64,000 nucleotides of DNA from assembly GCA_026545765.1 (NCBI GenBank), contig CM048844.1, positions 6,140,524 through 6,204,523 of the forward strand, written 5' to 3'. A program made the translations under genes and the position numbers. The number at the start of each line of letters is the position of its first letter. Positions within the stretch are counted from its first letter, which is position 1. The notes beneath the pieces were generated by a model that was not told the DNA's origin, made no database searches, and was given only the letters and a program-made list of their open reading frames with translations. Of this stretch, positions 23,806 through 37,742 are shown one piece after another. The stretch comes from Plantago major. Taxonomy: Eukaryota > Streptophyta > Magnoliopsida > Lamiales > Plantaginaceae.

Positions 23806-24052
23806 TACTCCCTTCATTTCAGAAAAAGTGTTACATTTTACTATTCTGCGATCAACTGTCTCCGCATTTGACCACAATTTACTCTTAAACGATATTGATA
23901 AATAAATTATTAAAATTATATAATGAAAATTTAGTAATTAAATTTTTATTATATGATTTTATTAAATTATTTACTATTATCATTTATGAGTAATTTATTA
24001 GTCACAAATTAATAGGTTAAAAGTCAAAATGTAACTTTCTAAAAATGGAGTA
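23806..24052. mobile_element. Stowaway-type MITE (247 bp), relative of 14569-14806
   Basis: It begins TACTCCCTTCATTTCAG and ends AAATGGAGTA at TA targets. Subterminal gtgttacattttac pairs with caaaatgtaac. The interior (taaacgatattgataaata, ttatatgattttattaaatt) is the inverse of the copy at 14.6 kb. Confidence 0.8.
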
Positions 24053-24580
24053 TTAAAATTCGGTTTCGTAAAGTACTGCAAAGAGTTTAAGAATGTTCTC
24101 TTTATTAAGATTCAAATAATATGTTGGGAGAGAAGGGGTTAATTAATTCATGAGATTATTTAAATAGTTGGTATGATTTCCTTCAATCTCCGTCCTTTAC
24201 AACTTTTATTCTGGTTTTTAGTTTTAGGTTTCATTTAGTTTGACAGAAAATGAAGTAAAAGAAAAAAATAGTGAAAATATTATTTTCCACCATTTGGTAT
24301 TTATCAGGGAATTCTAATTGGAAAATATTGTTTGAAGTATCAAATAGATTACATCTATTTTTATAAAATAAGAAAAATTATTTTTCTAACACTTTTTAGG
24401 AAAATCTTGTTTTTCCCTTTACTTTTCTTTTTTCTCATTTTACCTCAAATCAAATCAAGCATTATACATTTTTATAAATTTTGAAACTATCATGAGCCAG
24501 ATAAGAACTTAACTAGCACATTTAAAGTTCAGTGGCTTCAATTTAATTGTTAACCTCCAAAGAAGAGTGATTTATTTGTG

Positions 24581-25106
24581 CAGGGTGTGCCGACCCGTCC
24601 GCACAAACCGTTTGCATCTCACCTGCACCCGTCGATTAATTTTTTTTTTTTTAAATTTACACTGGTTAAATTTTTTATAACCCGTCAATTGGTGGGTTGG
24701 TTGAGTGTAAAATGTATATATGTAAAAAATTTTACACTGGTTAAATTTACAAAAAAAAATGTATATATGTAAAATAAATTAATTGTCACTTAAATGAATA
24801 GATAGAAATATAAAATAGATTAATAGTAGTAAAAATGTGGTTATTTCATATATAAACTAAGAAACTACATATGTAAAAATAATACTTCATTATTTTTTGG
24901 TTGCTTTCAAAATGTTTTGTTAATTTAATGGATTATAATATATCTTATTTGATGTAGTAATCCACCCGTCAACCCCGTCATTGTTAACACCCGAACCGTC
25001 GCGGGTTGAAAAATTATTCTACCCGCCGCAGGTTGGACAAATAATATGACGGATTGGTTTGATTTTTTTGTAAATATCCACCAATACCCGCCCGCACTCA
25101 CCCCAG
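24581..25106. mobile_element. Possible non-autonomous hAT-like element (~525 bp)
   Basis: The left end CAGGGTGTGCCGACCCGTCC and the right end cccgcccgcactcacccc form a rough inverted repeat, with further acccgtc/gacggg-type motifs inside (acccgtcaaccccgtc near 24964, cgtcgcgggttg near 24997). Subterminal ACCCG/CGGGT richness is typical of some plant hAT elements. I could not find a matching 8-bp target duplication, and the middle is plain AT-rich DNA. Confidence 0.4.
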
Positions 25107-25703
25107 TGCAACTGAAGACAACTTCTATACAGATTACCAAGTATATGACTACTTGTGCTTAGCATGTAATCTAATTATCTTTCAGCATACCACCCCACCC
25201 CTTGCTTCCATAACCAAACTTCTTTGTCTCCCCCCTCCAATCCCGAGTCCGCCCCTAAATTAGAGTATCAAACTTCAACTTCAACAAATTCACGTACAAC
25301 AAATATAACTTGAATCATAATCCAAATAAAAAGTAAAAGCACATCCAAAGCAGTATCAAAATGTCTGTCCCTTATCGAGTCTTGATTATCTGATAAAATA
25401 CAAACATGTCCTCAGCTTACCAACTAAAGCTGCAAAATGTTATCCTCGCTACCAAAAAGAATATTACACAGATATATATATTATGTATATATCCACAAAC
25501 CTAAACAACACCCAAGAACATTTTATTTTCCAACTTGAAACTACAAACTCCACCAATTTACCTTTGCCAATCTCCAGAAGCGAAAGAGAAATGTATAAAG
25601 AAAACAGAATTAAAGGTACAAGATCACAAGGCCATATACATTTGCAGTCCTTTACGCAATGACCACCAGCTTGTTAACTTCCAAATGCATCATCTTCTAC
25701 TTC

Positions 25704-28700
25704 TCAATATGAACCCATTGGTGGCATACCGTACTGTGGCATGGGAGGCATTCCCATACCCGGCATCGGCATAGGCATGGACGGTGAGGGAGCATAACCT
25801 CCCCCCATTCCTGGGCCACCCATTCCCGGTGGCGCCGGCAAAGCAAGAGGCAACAACTGGGCATACGCATTCTGTATCAAATAATCCCATCAGATTAGTT
25901 ACCTCAAACAGTTTTCAAATAAATTTTACTGCTAATGTAATAGAAATTCTAACTAAACTGGAATATCATATAACATATAATACTTCCTGATCTCTATCAA
26001 TATATACCTGTTGCTTCATGACATCTTTCTCCTCTTCTTCTCTGGACTTTGCTTCTTTCACAGCCTCAATTTTGTCCTTAACGAGCTCGTCAACCTTACC
26101 AGTGTATTCCCGGATGAACTGCAAAAGTGGAAGAGGAATGTATTTTATACCTTAGGTGTGGTCAATAAACCATTAAAAGCCAAGAACCTAAGACAGACCT
26201 AACACACTACTGAATAGGGTGTTGATAAATTGACAAGATGAGACTTTGAGAAGGATGTGGGAAAATTTACCTGTAACAGATATGGGAAAGCAAAGTCAAG
26301 CATATTATTCATCCAGGCAAGTTCAAGCGCAACATCTGGGCGAATCACGTCATAACAAACAAAGAGGCATGATGCAAAGCATTCCTTCTTGCCCTGCAAA
26401 AAAATACAAAGCACACACCAACATCAATGATCTATCTATCAATCCAATGAAGCTAACACCAAACACTTCTCTAAAAAGCATGGACAGTGTAAATTTGCAG
26501 AGCATCACATAGAATATGAAAGTGTACCTCCAATAGGACATAAATGACAACATGCATAAAGAAACCTTAACACATAAAAATAGTTTAATAAACCTTAGCT
26601 CAACGAGTAAAACCATGGACCTAAGAAAGTCTACCTACGTTTTTGCCATCATACAGGACAAGAATTTAGCAGCCTGAGCTGATAAGGGCTTAGAATCATA
26701 GTACATTCTGCCACTGTCTATTTCATGTAAATTGTAATTAGCAGCAATACCTGTTCCGTGAAGTAAACAAGTAATTCCTCCGCAATTTCACGATCACCAG
26801 ACTGTGAAGCTGTTTCCATTGCATCTTTGTAAAGATTGTCTTTCTTTGACAATGCAATCGATTGCTTCCATCTGCCTGCCTTCTTATAAATATAGGCTGC
26901 AACTCGCCTCATCTCAAGAAGTTCATGCTTCTCAATCTGCTCAAAGGGGAAGAAAAAAAATTAGAAAAGAATATCAACAAACCAGAGACAAGAAAACGAG
27001 CATCTGCAGTGATGGTTTACCTTTTGAGCAAGGCCAATCTGGTCAAAGTTATCATGAAGGTCAACAGATTCACGTAGCCGGTCATAATCCTCCTCCTCTA
27101 CATAAATCTCATTTAGAGCTTCATTTACTGCCGAGACATTATTACTTTGAACAGCAACCATGTACGGCTTCACAAGTCGCAAGTGTCCAGCCTGCAAAGA
27201 ACATGAGTTTTAAAAAAAATATCAAAATTACCTCACAAACTCCAGACAAACTAAAGACAGAAAAAAAATAGCACATCAAGCAGAAGTTTGAACCTTTCTC
27301 ATAATATCCACAACACGGGTGTGATCAACACGAAGAGCAAGGACATTTAGAACATCATTAATGAGGTCAGGATGCTCTTGCAGATAGAAGTGCACAGCTT
27401 TATAATAGAGCTCCACATTTGCCACTTTGACAATAATATCTTTGAATTGCATGTGATCCCAAGCTTCTGGGGAATGATTCATGACAGTTGTTGCAGCATT
27501 GTCGAACTCACCATACTGAATGTACAAGAATGTTAGTTCTTGCCAGTGCTGTTGTTCATCACAAGCACGGATTAGCTTAGGAATATTCAGACGGGACGAG
27601 AACAGTTTGATGTGCTCCATAAGCTTCTCATGACGATATCTGGCATATAGGATGCCAAGCTCCGTAAAAATGCCCATATGTGCACGTTCCAACCCTAAAC
27701 CACTCTCCATGAGTGATATAAGCTCATTAAAGCACCCCCGATTCTGATAGTACTCGCTAACTTCTTCCAAGTCATCCACCTACAAGAATAAAATGCAACA
27801 ACCATAAGCGGTCCAATCTAAGTCGATATCGTTGGTTGTAAATATGTAAACTATATTTCAATGGACACTAGAACAAGCGTAAGTATCTAAAATCTAAAAT
27901 TACCTGTACAATGATATTCAAACCACAAATCTGGGCCAGGCGGAATTCCTCTGCATCAACACAGGCAAAGCATACTTCCTTCCATGTCCTCGCACTATTA
28001 GCTTTCCTGGCAGCATCAACAGCACCTTGGAATTGCTTCAGCTTCACTAGAGTGACTGCCAGTTTACCCCAGTTGGAAATAAATTGATAAATTATCTTTG
28101 CTGCCTCATATAGAGCTTCGTCATACAAGCGATCACCAACATTAGGCAGATTGGCAACATTTGGCATGAGAATAAATTCCTCGATCTCACCCAGTCTATC
28201 GATCTTGGCATATGCATAAATGAGTTCGCTGTCTACTTTAGGCTCCTTTGCTTTCTGCCTGACCATTAGAAGATACTTCACAAGATCATCATAAACATCT
28301 GTATCCTCAGCAGCTTTGATGACTTCCAGAAATTGGGTAGCATCATCAGCACGAATGAATGATTCAATTGCATCACTAACAAGCCCTTCCCTTAATTGAG
28401 CTTTACCCACTTGACTCCAAACTGCATCTTCTTCAACACGGTATGCAAATTCTACAGACCGGTTAATATCTCGAATATTATCCAGCAACACATTCACAGC
28501 CTGGACATTCAAATTAAACTTTTTGAATATAGCAAATGCCTCCTCATACAATTGTGCCTCCACAGCCACTTCACCGACAGCAGGGCCATCAAAATTATCA
28601 AGTCTATTGACATAATCCATAACCCTAGATGGATCCGCCTTGATTGCAGTCAAAATAAGCAAGTTTTGCAGGTTAAAATTTCCACTGAATGCTGAGTTTT

Positions 28701-31700
28701 GAAGTACAATCTTTTCAAGTAATTCAATAAGTTCATGGGGAAGGTCAGCAGTCATAAACGCCTTGACAGCTGCAGAAACTTGCTCTGGGCTTTTGCTTTC
28801 AGGTAAAGCAGTGGATACAACTTGATCAATGAGTAGCCGTCTGAATTCATTCTCAGGATCAAGAACTTTGGCCCAGAGATCACCATCCATCCTTTCAACC
28901 ACATACCTGAAATAACGAACTATAAATCAGATTTTTTAAAAATAGAGAAGTATGAGACTGATAATAGATTGACACCTACTACAAACCTGGCTTGCAGCTT
29001 GAACAAGGAGTTTTTATTTGTCACATTGATAAGTTCATCGTCACATTGCCCTCTTCGGTATGCAACAACAGCAAGGGTAGGATCCCGCTTCTCACAGTAC
29101 TTACCCACCACACGTGAATCATAAAAGGGATTAGTAGTTAGGAAGTGTTCCGGGTTGTTGTTGCTATCAATAATGATTTTACCCAGTGCATTGTGAACAT
29201 GCACATCCTGACTTCCTTCACTGACTAGATGCTCCAGAAACTGAGTAAGCAGCCGAAGTCGATTCCTGCATGTGACAAGTCACCCACAATGAAAAGGGCT
29301 GGTTTAAACTAAGACGAACACAACAACAGATGATACCTTTTCTCACACTCCTCCACCAAGGGCTCAACTGGAAGCAAGGAGCGAACGGAGAGGATCAGGC
29401 CCTTGATAAAATCTTCAGGACACTCATCATCCAGGAGCTGCCCAACGACTAATGGAGCATTTCCCGGATTAACCTAGTCACAGAGACAATAGAGATTGGC
29501 TTAAGAGAAACTTAGCAAGAGAATCTACAGCATGAAAGCATTGACAGATATTTGGTGTACCTTTTGCACATAACCCTCAATATAGCGAAGCATGTTGCTC
29601 GAATACAAGTAATGTGTGAGGTCCGGAACAAAACCATGGCGATCGCACACATTTATCAGTGGACGTGCATCAGGAAGTTTCGCTTCCATTAAAAAGTTCT
29701 TGGTTTTTTCTGGGTCATAAAAATTTGATTCTCTTGTTACACGCTCCACTTCTTTGATTTGACCAGTTTTGGCAGCAGCTTCGATATATTTGAAGTGAAT
29801 GTCAGGATCCTCACTGCAAGAGGTCAGACGCATTAGCAACAATGTTACAGGTCAATCTGACATATCCATGTTATGCAGGTAACCGTATTCTTTCTAATAG
29901 CTCACCTGGAGCTCAAATATGATCCTAAGAAGAAGTATAATCCTTCATAAGACTTGAATTGCTCAAAGAGCTTCATACACTGTTCAACTCCCAATTGTTC
30001 GCAATATTCTTTTGCAACCTGCACAATAGTATCCGCTAAAGTCATGCAACTGATAAAGACAGCATTCCAACTACGGATTCTTGGAACGAATATTTAAGGA
30101 GGTTTCTTCTATCACATAGGTTGATCTAAAGATTATACCTGGACAATGATCTGAAGGTTTCCTCTTAAATTGACCAATAAAAGATCTTTCATGCATTCTA
30201 GTGCCCATTCTTTGGAAAGTGTACCAAAGAATTCAACAAGTGCCTGAAAAGTACCAGACAAGTAAGAATCTCGCCATATAAAGAAGGAAGAGAGACAATA
30301 ACCGGAATATAATCACCTGTGGCTCAATGGCATGAGTATTCACAATAACACGCTTGATATCAGGCAACTCAGAGTAATGCTGCAAGCAAAAGTAAATTAT
30401 TTTACTTATAGGAAGGAATTTCTGAAAAAATTAACACATTTATGCAAGACAGAAGAACAAGATTGTCAACCTGAAGCGCTCGGACATATAGTCCAGCTTT
30501 CTCACATAGCTGTGCAATACGTGGTCTGTCATAGTGGCTAAACATGCCGTTTGCTAAAATTGCATCGGCTACATTAGGAAATGTCACGAGGTTGATCTCG
30601 AGGACCTGAATTGGAGATAGAAACATGATTGCACATGGACAAATAAAAGATGCTAAGATTCATCCACACGAGAATAGAGCGAAAAGGGACCTTTGATTGC
30701 AGGTGTGCATGCTCTGGCAAATTTGGTTTCAGCACATCCAAGAGAAATGCTGTTGCTTCACGAATCATGTTCCTCTGATGAAACAAAACAGCCAAGATGT
30801 GTCACTTAAGTAAAGCAGTGCTTTGAAACATGACCCTGGACAGATGGCATTTGAGACTTAATGTTATATTGGCTTCGGGAGAGAGGACGGCAAGCATGCA
30901 TACCTGAAGAAAGAGATCAGTGATGGTATTGTAGTCAACAGGGCAGCCACCCTCCATTTGGGACATCATAAGGGCAAAATTTACAGCTCCCTGCAAGCAC
31001 AAGACATTTCTTTATAATTGTAATATCATATCACTTCTACCACAAAGGAGCAATGTAGGCCACTGAACAGCCTTCAAAGAGTTTGTGAATTAAACGTACC
31101 TGAGGATCCGATCTCAGTATTGTTTGTAGAAGAAACAGATAATCAGGTGTGTAACCAACCTGTGTCAAGATTGGCAGAGTTTCAATGGAACAACTTGAAC
31201 AAAAATGAGAGCATGGAGATAACATACAGAAGGCAGCAAGTATATATCAAACTTTGCACCTCTGATGATAATGCAAAGAAACAAAAGATTAACAAAAGGG
31301 GATAAAAGCAACAAAAAAAAGGAGGGAGAGAGGGAGGGAGGATCGGTGATAATTATTATTAAATTCACCTGCTTCGAGTATATCAATATCTTGTCAAACT
31401 CTCGACGCTCCGCAAAAGCAGCCACAACCTTAGGTGTAGCCCTAGCTTTGATATATACTTTCAGCGCAAGGTCATTATCAACAGTCTGCATGTTAGAAAA
31501 ATTAAGATGCAAATTTTAAGATGGGGAATATAAAAGATGTAATTGAAAGATTTGAAACAGTAAATGATCATTGTATATGGAAATTCTACAATCATAGATG
31601 TATTTTAACCTTCACGAGGTCACCAAGTTCTTCGCTACATTCTAGTTTATCTTCTGCCAACCAATTCTCCAATAAATTCTTCTTGCCCTGGTTGACAACA

Positions 31701-34700
31701 AGACGAGATAACTCCAAAGATTCAAAAGCATTGAGTTTTCCTTTGGTTAACAATGTTCCGAAGTATTGAAGCAATGGTGGTGTCTGACCGGCTTGAACAG
31801 GAACACTCTGAAAAATTGAGAAAGTACCACATATTCATTTTACTGAATTCTTCACTGTAAGAAAATGTGCACAATAACACAACATCACACAGGAGACCAC
31901 CAATTCTTTAATGCCTTTCTACCTTAAGAACAATACTGAGTCAGTAGAGCACTTATACTTCCTGATCATAAAAAAGATAAAAATTAAAATTACTGTATAT
32001 AGGAACCTGAAATTTTGCAACAGTGTCCGGTGTCCTCAGGATGCCTTGTGGAGATTCTGCCGCCAACTCAGCAGCCTCTTTGTACTTGGTCTGAGCAAAC
32101 AATTCTTGGAAACGTTGAACAACCTGATACAATTAAAAGGTATTGAAAGAGTTATAGATATTAAAAAAGTAGTGCACAAGGTAATAAAATATGCCATTTT
32201 TAACACAAGGAACAAAATGATGAGTGCACATGTATGTAGTTAAAAAAAAAATTAGAGGTAACAATTTAATCAGCAAGTATGGATAAAGGAGCGTAATAAC
32301 TTGACCATTCAGGCAATCTAAGATACTGGTGCCTCATATATCCATTCAGGCAAGGAGACCATCTCAGGTAATAACTTGACCCAGCTAGATACCATTACCA
32401 AACAAGAAATTTAATTTGCGACAAGTTTGACGAAATTCCATTGTATACTGACTAGAGAAAAGGCTGAGATATTTGCATTAGAGAGTTCAAGAAAAGATTA
32501 ACATACCAAATTTTCCGCACCAGGAAGATTTCCTCTTCTAGCAAGACTTACAGCAAGCTCCAGATTATTCAGCTGACAACAATAATTAATTATTTCAGAA
32601 TTTGTAACGGAAGAGACACTACTAAATACACGTTCCAAAATTTCAGCGTGATTCCTGTCTGTAACTCAATAATAAAACATTAAAGGAGATCTCTAACGAA
32701 CCCAGATTATTAGATTCTGCTTTTACCAAAATTTCTCAACTTCTAGCATGCAAAGTGTAGTGAGAAGTTCAATATTTGACTGCTGAAAATTGAGTCCATG
32801 ACTGTATTATATAAATGTCAGAAAGGAAGATACAGATACTCGCACGCAGGCAGGCACACTCAGAGATTGTTCGTACCTGGCCACTGACGAAATTCACGAT
32901 AGTTGCTTCATTTACAGTGGCTAGTAAAACCTGGCCTCGCCTATTAATTGCATAGAAACCGCCAAAAGATGAAGCTTCTGATGTTAGAAATATGGGGTCT
33001 GGACTGATTCTGTTTCTGTACACCGCTGTCGCAGTTTCCAAATCATACACAAAAAGCAGCCCCAGCTTCGTAATAACGAATAGGAGACCATACTTGTTCG
33101 ATATCTGCAAAGTTGATAGCAACATGCTTTAAGAATTCAAAACTGGAAGAATAGGTGCGATAACATAATAGCACACTACAAAAAGAATCAGGATATTCCA
33201 ACAAAAAAGTACCTGCATGGCCACTGGGAAGTCGTCCGCAAAATCAGGAGGAAAGAACAGATCTGCTTGCTTCTTTGTAAACTGTGGTTTCCCTGTAATT
33301 GCCAGCATAAACCATTCAACAAACATAGGTAAAATTCAGCACTGCCAGCAGAACTTGATTGAAGATAACACTTGAGGTAAAGAAAATGGATCCCTACCAG
33401 GCTGAGCACCAAGCTCAATGATATGTAGCTTCGACGTAACCTGGCCTGCATTTGATGATTTTGTCGCAAAAGAAATAAGAATGGAGTCCTTATCATTACC
33501 AGGAACCTGCTCAAATATAAATGATTACATATATACAAATTAGTTGCTGGAATAAATATATAGAGCATAGAAAATCTGAATTCTGAAGTTAGGGGCACAT
33601 ACTCGGATAGAGGCAAATGAAGCGGCATGTGCTTCAAGAGCTTGACTACGCTGCTGCTCCACTGAATATAATTGCATATTTCCTTTGACTAGTTGAGGCC
33701 GCTAGAGAAAAAATATCATCACCATAAGATTGTTGCAAATGTAAATAAAAAATAAAGCATAAACACAAGTGAGCTACATGTTTACAGATTGGGATTTGTC
33801 CGTACAGTCTCATGTGAATACAAGTAGAACTAAGGGTCTTAACATATACGCAGGCATCATCAACAGAGTTAAGGGTTGCCATTATTCTAGTGATAATCAA
33901 AGAATAAGCGAAGGAGCACTTCAGAAAAAGACTTCATCACTCTGCTAGAATGTAGCCTTGGTTTTGTTTCATCTAACTGACTCCATTATAATTAATGGAA
34001 ACTGCAAACAGGGTAACTTAAGTTCCTAACAAAACTCATTGCGAAAAGATGCATAAATACTCCAGAATGAATATCTCTTGTGCCAAATGACTAATATAAA
34101 ATTTAATGTGGCTGACCATAAATACAATAGCTCATTTAAAGCTCAATTGAGTACTGGAATTCCATTTAACAAGATGCTAATCATGTTAATTAAAGATGGC
34201 AGGTACATAAGAAAAAAGTCGCATGACATATTAAAGATGTACGAATTGTTTAAGTGGGGTACAGAAGAAGATATTTATCAACTACGCACCTCAGCTGAAC
34301 CAGGAGCAATCCCAATAAGAACCAACCACTTTTCCGAAGGATCAATTTTATAGTTGATAATTTGGTTGTTTGCTAAATTGGCAGTTCTATCGAACATCTT
34401 TACAGGAGCAGAATCACCTGAGTAGTGAATTGTAGAAACATTCAGCACAGAGACAGGTCTGGGCTCATTACAGAAACTTAGTAGTTGGGGGGGGGGGGAT
34501 ATGGAATCCAGAACAAAAAATCTCCTTGCCTTCAATTGACCAGTGATACACAGAAGTTTGTGTAACTAAACCCAGCATGCTAGGGGTAATCCACTTCCAG
34601 AATACAACCTATCACAAAGCACAACATCTGGATCAGCCATCTTTTAAGGACATCAGACAAAACTATACTGTATATTCTCAACAACAGAAGCATCATCAAA

Positions 34701-36290
34701 TTAAATTAAACGTTTTAAAGATCTTACCTGCTCAGGCATCTGATGTGACTTCATTTTTGCCTTTGCTTCAATGTTGAAAATTTGCAGATGATCTTGAGAA
34801 GTTCCGGGAAGTTGCGCTTCATCAAGGAAATTGATATATTAAGCACCAAGGTCATGAGACAGACATGCATGAACAAGATGATTGTCAACAATACATGAAT
34901 TTTTTGTGATCAATGGAATTTTTTGTAGGCATAGCAGAAGAACCATGTCAACAATACTATAAGTTCCTAGCAGGGTGTTTGCAACAGCTTATATGTTGCA
35001 AAGGAGCAGCTGAATTTGGAGTGTTTGCAAATCAAAATAAGGAGGCTGTCGAATTGGATTGGTCTCCTTTAGCAACATTTAGGTTGTTCTCCAGCAAGGT
35101 TGGGTTTCTAAACACTCCTCTTGCAACTTTTCACTTGTTTTTGCAAACAGCCCACACATTTTCTAATAAACCACTTTTACCTACTTATCCTTAAATTAGG
35201 CTTCTCAGAACAAGTAAAAGCTGTTGCAAGCACCCCTTTTATATGCTACTAACATAATTCTAACAGTGTTTTTAATACCAATAAACCTTACCAGACAACT
35301 GGAAGGAAAACCATAATTGAATCCTATGAAACGTAATCTGAACGTGACAATGATATATAGAATAGATTTTTTCCACTTAAAGTTATCTATCTAGGCTAGC
35401 TAAATTAGATAGATCAGCTAGGTCATACTGAATGAACTTATTATATTAGCACCCCCGATATTATGAAGCTGGCAGCAACTACAGCAGCAGATGATCATAT
35501 AAGTAGGATACCATCACCTTTAAATCCATTTTGAGGATTCTCTCCCCTCTCTGAGATAAATTTGTCTAACATCCTCGACCTAGTAACCTTTCCTCGAAAA
35601 GGAATAGTGATTTTGATAGCAATCCCTAATTAGCACAGTGAATGACCTCATTTGAATAACTATTGCACATACCATATAATAGCGATTATAAAGATTATAT
35701 CACAGGCGCGTTAGCACCACGATAGTCAGAAAGCGCCATAAAGACAACCTTACGTTACGTAATCAAAGTAAATCGCATATGCAATGCATGCAGCACGATG
35801 TGATACGAAATGATAGTACGCCCATTCACCTTTCAGCGCCAAAATCCTGGAATTAGGATTCATAAGAGCAGAATCTGCAGTAATAGGCCGCCTCAACGGC
35901 TGATTCGGCATGCTCATGTCAATAATTACAACACTATTCTGCGGAGCTGTCTCACGCACGCATATATACTTATCCGATTCCATCGTGACATTGGTAAAAG
36001 TAATGAACTGCGGATTGATCCCTATACTAGTCAACTGCAATCACGAAATCAACAGATACACAAACAATTAGATCAACACACTCATCAGATAACCTCCAAT
36101 GAGATTTAACTCCAAAATGAATAGATCCGAATAGCTAAGCCTCACTCAAACAGTTTAAATTCAGCCACATCAAATCGGAACACGATAGAGCCTAATTGAA
36201 TCGAATTGAATGGAAATTGAGTAGGTGATAGGATTGAACAAGTACCGTGAGCGCCTCTTTCATGGTGATCGGGGCATTTGCGGCCGCCAT
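25704..36290 (-). CDS. CHC: Clathrin heavy chain (1707 aa, 30 exons)
   Basis: Leg of the clathrin triskelion; coats vesicles at the trans-Golgi network and plasma membrane. Exons: 36246-36290, 35830-36034, 34728-34816, 34530-34608, 34290-34417, 33603-33701, 33398-33506, 33213-33292, 32877-33104, 32507-32572, 32007-32123, 31610-31807, 31369-31485, 31100-31159, 30904-30990, 30691-30774, 30471-30605, 30317-30379, 30139-30243, 29906-30018, 29561-29813, 29337-29473, 28987-29265, 27904-28906, 27294-27779, 27021-27191, 26751-26936, 26271-26393, 26008-26118, 25704-25871. They sum to 5124 coding bases with no break. The N-terminal seven-bladed propeller (about residues 1-330, e.g. [32 protein letters not shown]) is followed by the alpha-helical leg repeats and hub. 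The tail has the plant form, rich in Met, Pro and Gly ([15 protein letters not shown]). Intron 4 (34418-34529) needs a GC donor. Near-identity to remembered Arabidopsis CHC1/CHC2 (1705 aa) guided the model. It looks intact and functional. Confidence 0.97.
34971..35236. mobile_element. hAT-like MITE in clathrin intron 2 (~265 bp)
   Basis: The left end CAGGGTGTTTGCAACAGCTT pairs with the right end AAGCTGTTGCAAGCACCCC over about 18 bases. A second inner copy of the motif (tgttgcaaaggagc, gtgtttgcaaa) lies near 34995-35030. It sits in the longest clathrin intron (34817-35829), away from the splice sites. No 8-bp target duplication is clear. Confidence 0.6.
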
Positions 36291-37742
36291 GATTGGCGAC
36301 TAGACGAAGCGCCGGATCTGGATGAGGATCAGGTCGATCAAGCGACGACGTATTGGCAGCAAACTTCCGAGATCTGAGCAACGAAGAAGAACCCTCTGAG
36401 AACCAGACAGAGATCTAAGCTAGAAAGAGAGATGAGAGAGTTTTTCTGAAGAGCCGAAAAACAACTGAGTGACTGTGTATAAATAATATCGAAATTTCTT
36501 AATGAATAGTATAAGAATAAGACAGCGAAAATGTGGAATAAAAGCACGAACTGCGAACTTTGGCTGGCGATAACACACGATTTCATGAACTCACCGATGG
36601 AAATGAATAATTATAATAATGAGAAATAATTCCAAAATTTATAGAAATCAGTTTCTATCGTTGGTCGAATCTTCATGGCGTGATTTTCCGAGCGGAGTGT
36701 TGTCCTTTTTTAATGGATTCTTCCGTTTATTAGTTTATCATCGATTGTGTTTACTGGAGTATGTAAACTAGTCATGTGACGTCGAACACTCAGAAGAAGA
36801 AGAAAAATGTCTCGGTTCGTTTATGTCGAGTCTCAATTGGCTAGAAAGATTTTGAAAAGGGTAACGCACGGGTATTATGTTTATTGACAATGGCATGTGA
36901 GTTTGCTTAAGAACATCACTGTATCTCGTAAACAATGTATATAGTTTGTCGACCATGTCGGTGTTTCATTTAAAAGCATCGTTTCTTAACAAAATATGGT
37001 GATTGTAGACTTAATTAATAGTGCTTAATTTAAATATATGCGGTCTCCCGCGATATTTTGTAAGTGTCTCATATGTTTTCCTATTAAGTGTTAACCTTTT
37101 TTCTATCGTTTATTTCGATATGAGGATAAACGACCAACTTTTTTGAAAAAATCTCCTCGTATTTCCACAATTTTATCAATTAAGATTTTATAGCAGCTCG
37201 TTCAATTCGTTAATTTCAAAGGCTTGTAACCAAATATTAGAAATAATTTGTTAATATTTATTTGTTTCCACCATTAACTTCGCATAAGACCATCGAGCAA
37301 TAATCTTACTTGTCTCATTTATCGGAATATGTAGGGTTTGGAGGGTGCCAACAGCTGGACGTAAAGGTGGGAGAGCAACATCGACAAGGATATGGCAAGG
37401 ATATTTCGCGTAAAGTCTTATTGGTTGTTATTTAGAGGTCGTGTCGTGTCGCACGAATATTAGATAATGTTAATACCAGTTTATCGCCTCCAATAAAAAA
37501 GAGAAAGGAGAAAACCTCATATATAAAGAAATATGTCTGCGGGTGGGCTTCATATCCCGGATCGTGGTACATGGCACTCATTGGCAAATTGGATTTATAT
37601 CTATGTGCCTAGTATATCGCATTATTGTACATTTGTACTTCCTTCAAGACAACAATAATCAGGGCACGTATCTATTGTGATAAAGGATTATAGTCTTATG
37701 CTATGCATGTGATGTTATAGTGCGTCTATAGCACCTACAATT

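Larger units (their letters stand above)
23535..25703. other. Intergenic region between ALG11 and clathrin
   Basis: It contains the ALG11 promoter side with a local duplication (23588-23790), a Stowaway-type MITE (23806-24052) and a possible non-autonomous hAT-like element (24581-25106). The last ~440 bases are probably the clathrin 3' UTR and flank. No gene is supported. Confidence 0.5.

Noticed and set aside
26804-27271. 155-codon open frame on the plus strand
   Set aside because: It is antisense to clathrin exons 26 and 27, whose minus-strand protein is unmistakable.
31303-31350. G-rich purine tract as a G-quadruplex
   Set aside because: Only three runs of three G are present, and on the transcribed clathrin strand it is a pyrimidine tract in an intron.
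34418-34535. Reading straight through clathrin intron 4 as coding sequence
   Set aside because: The inserted residues are absent from all clathrins I recall, and the frame does not join correctly at the upstream side.
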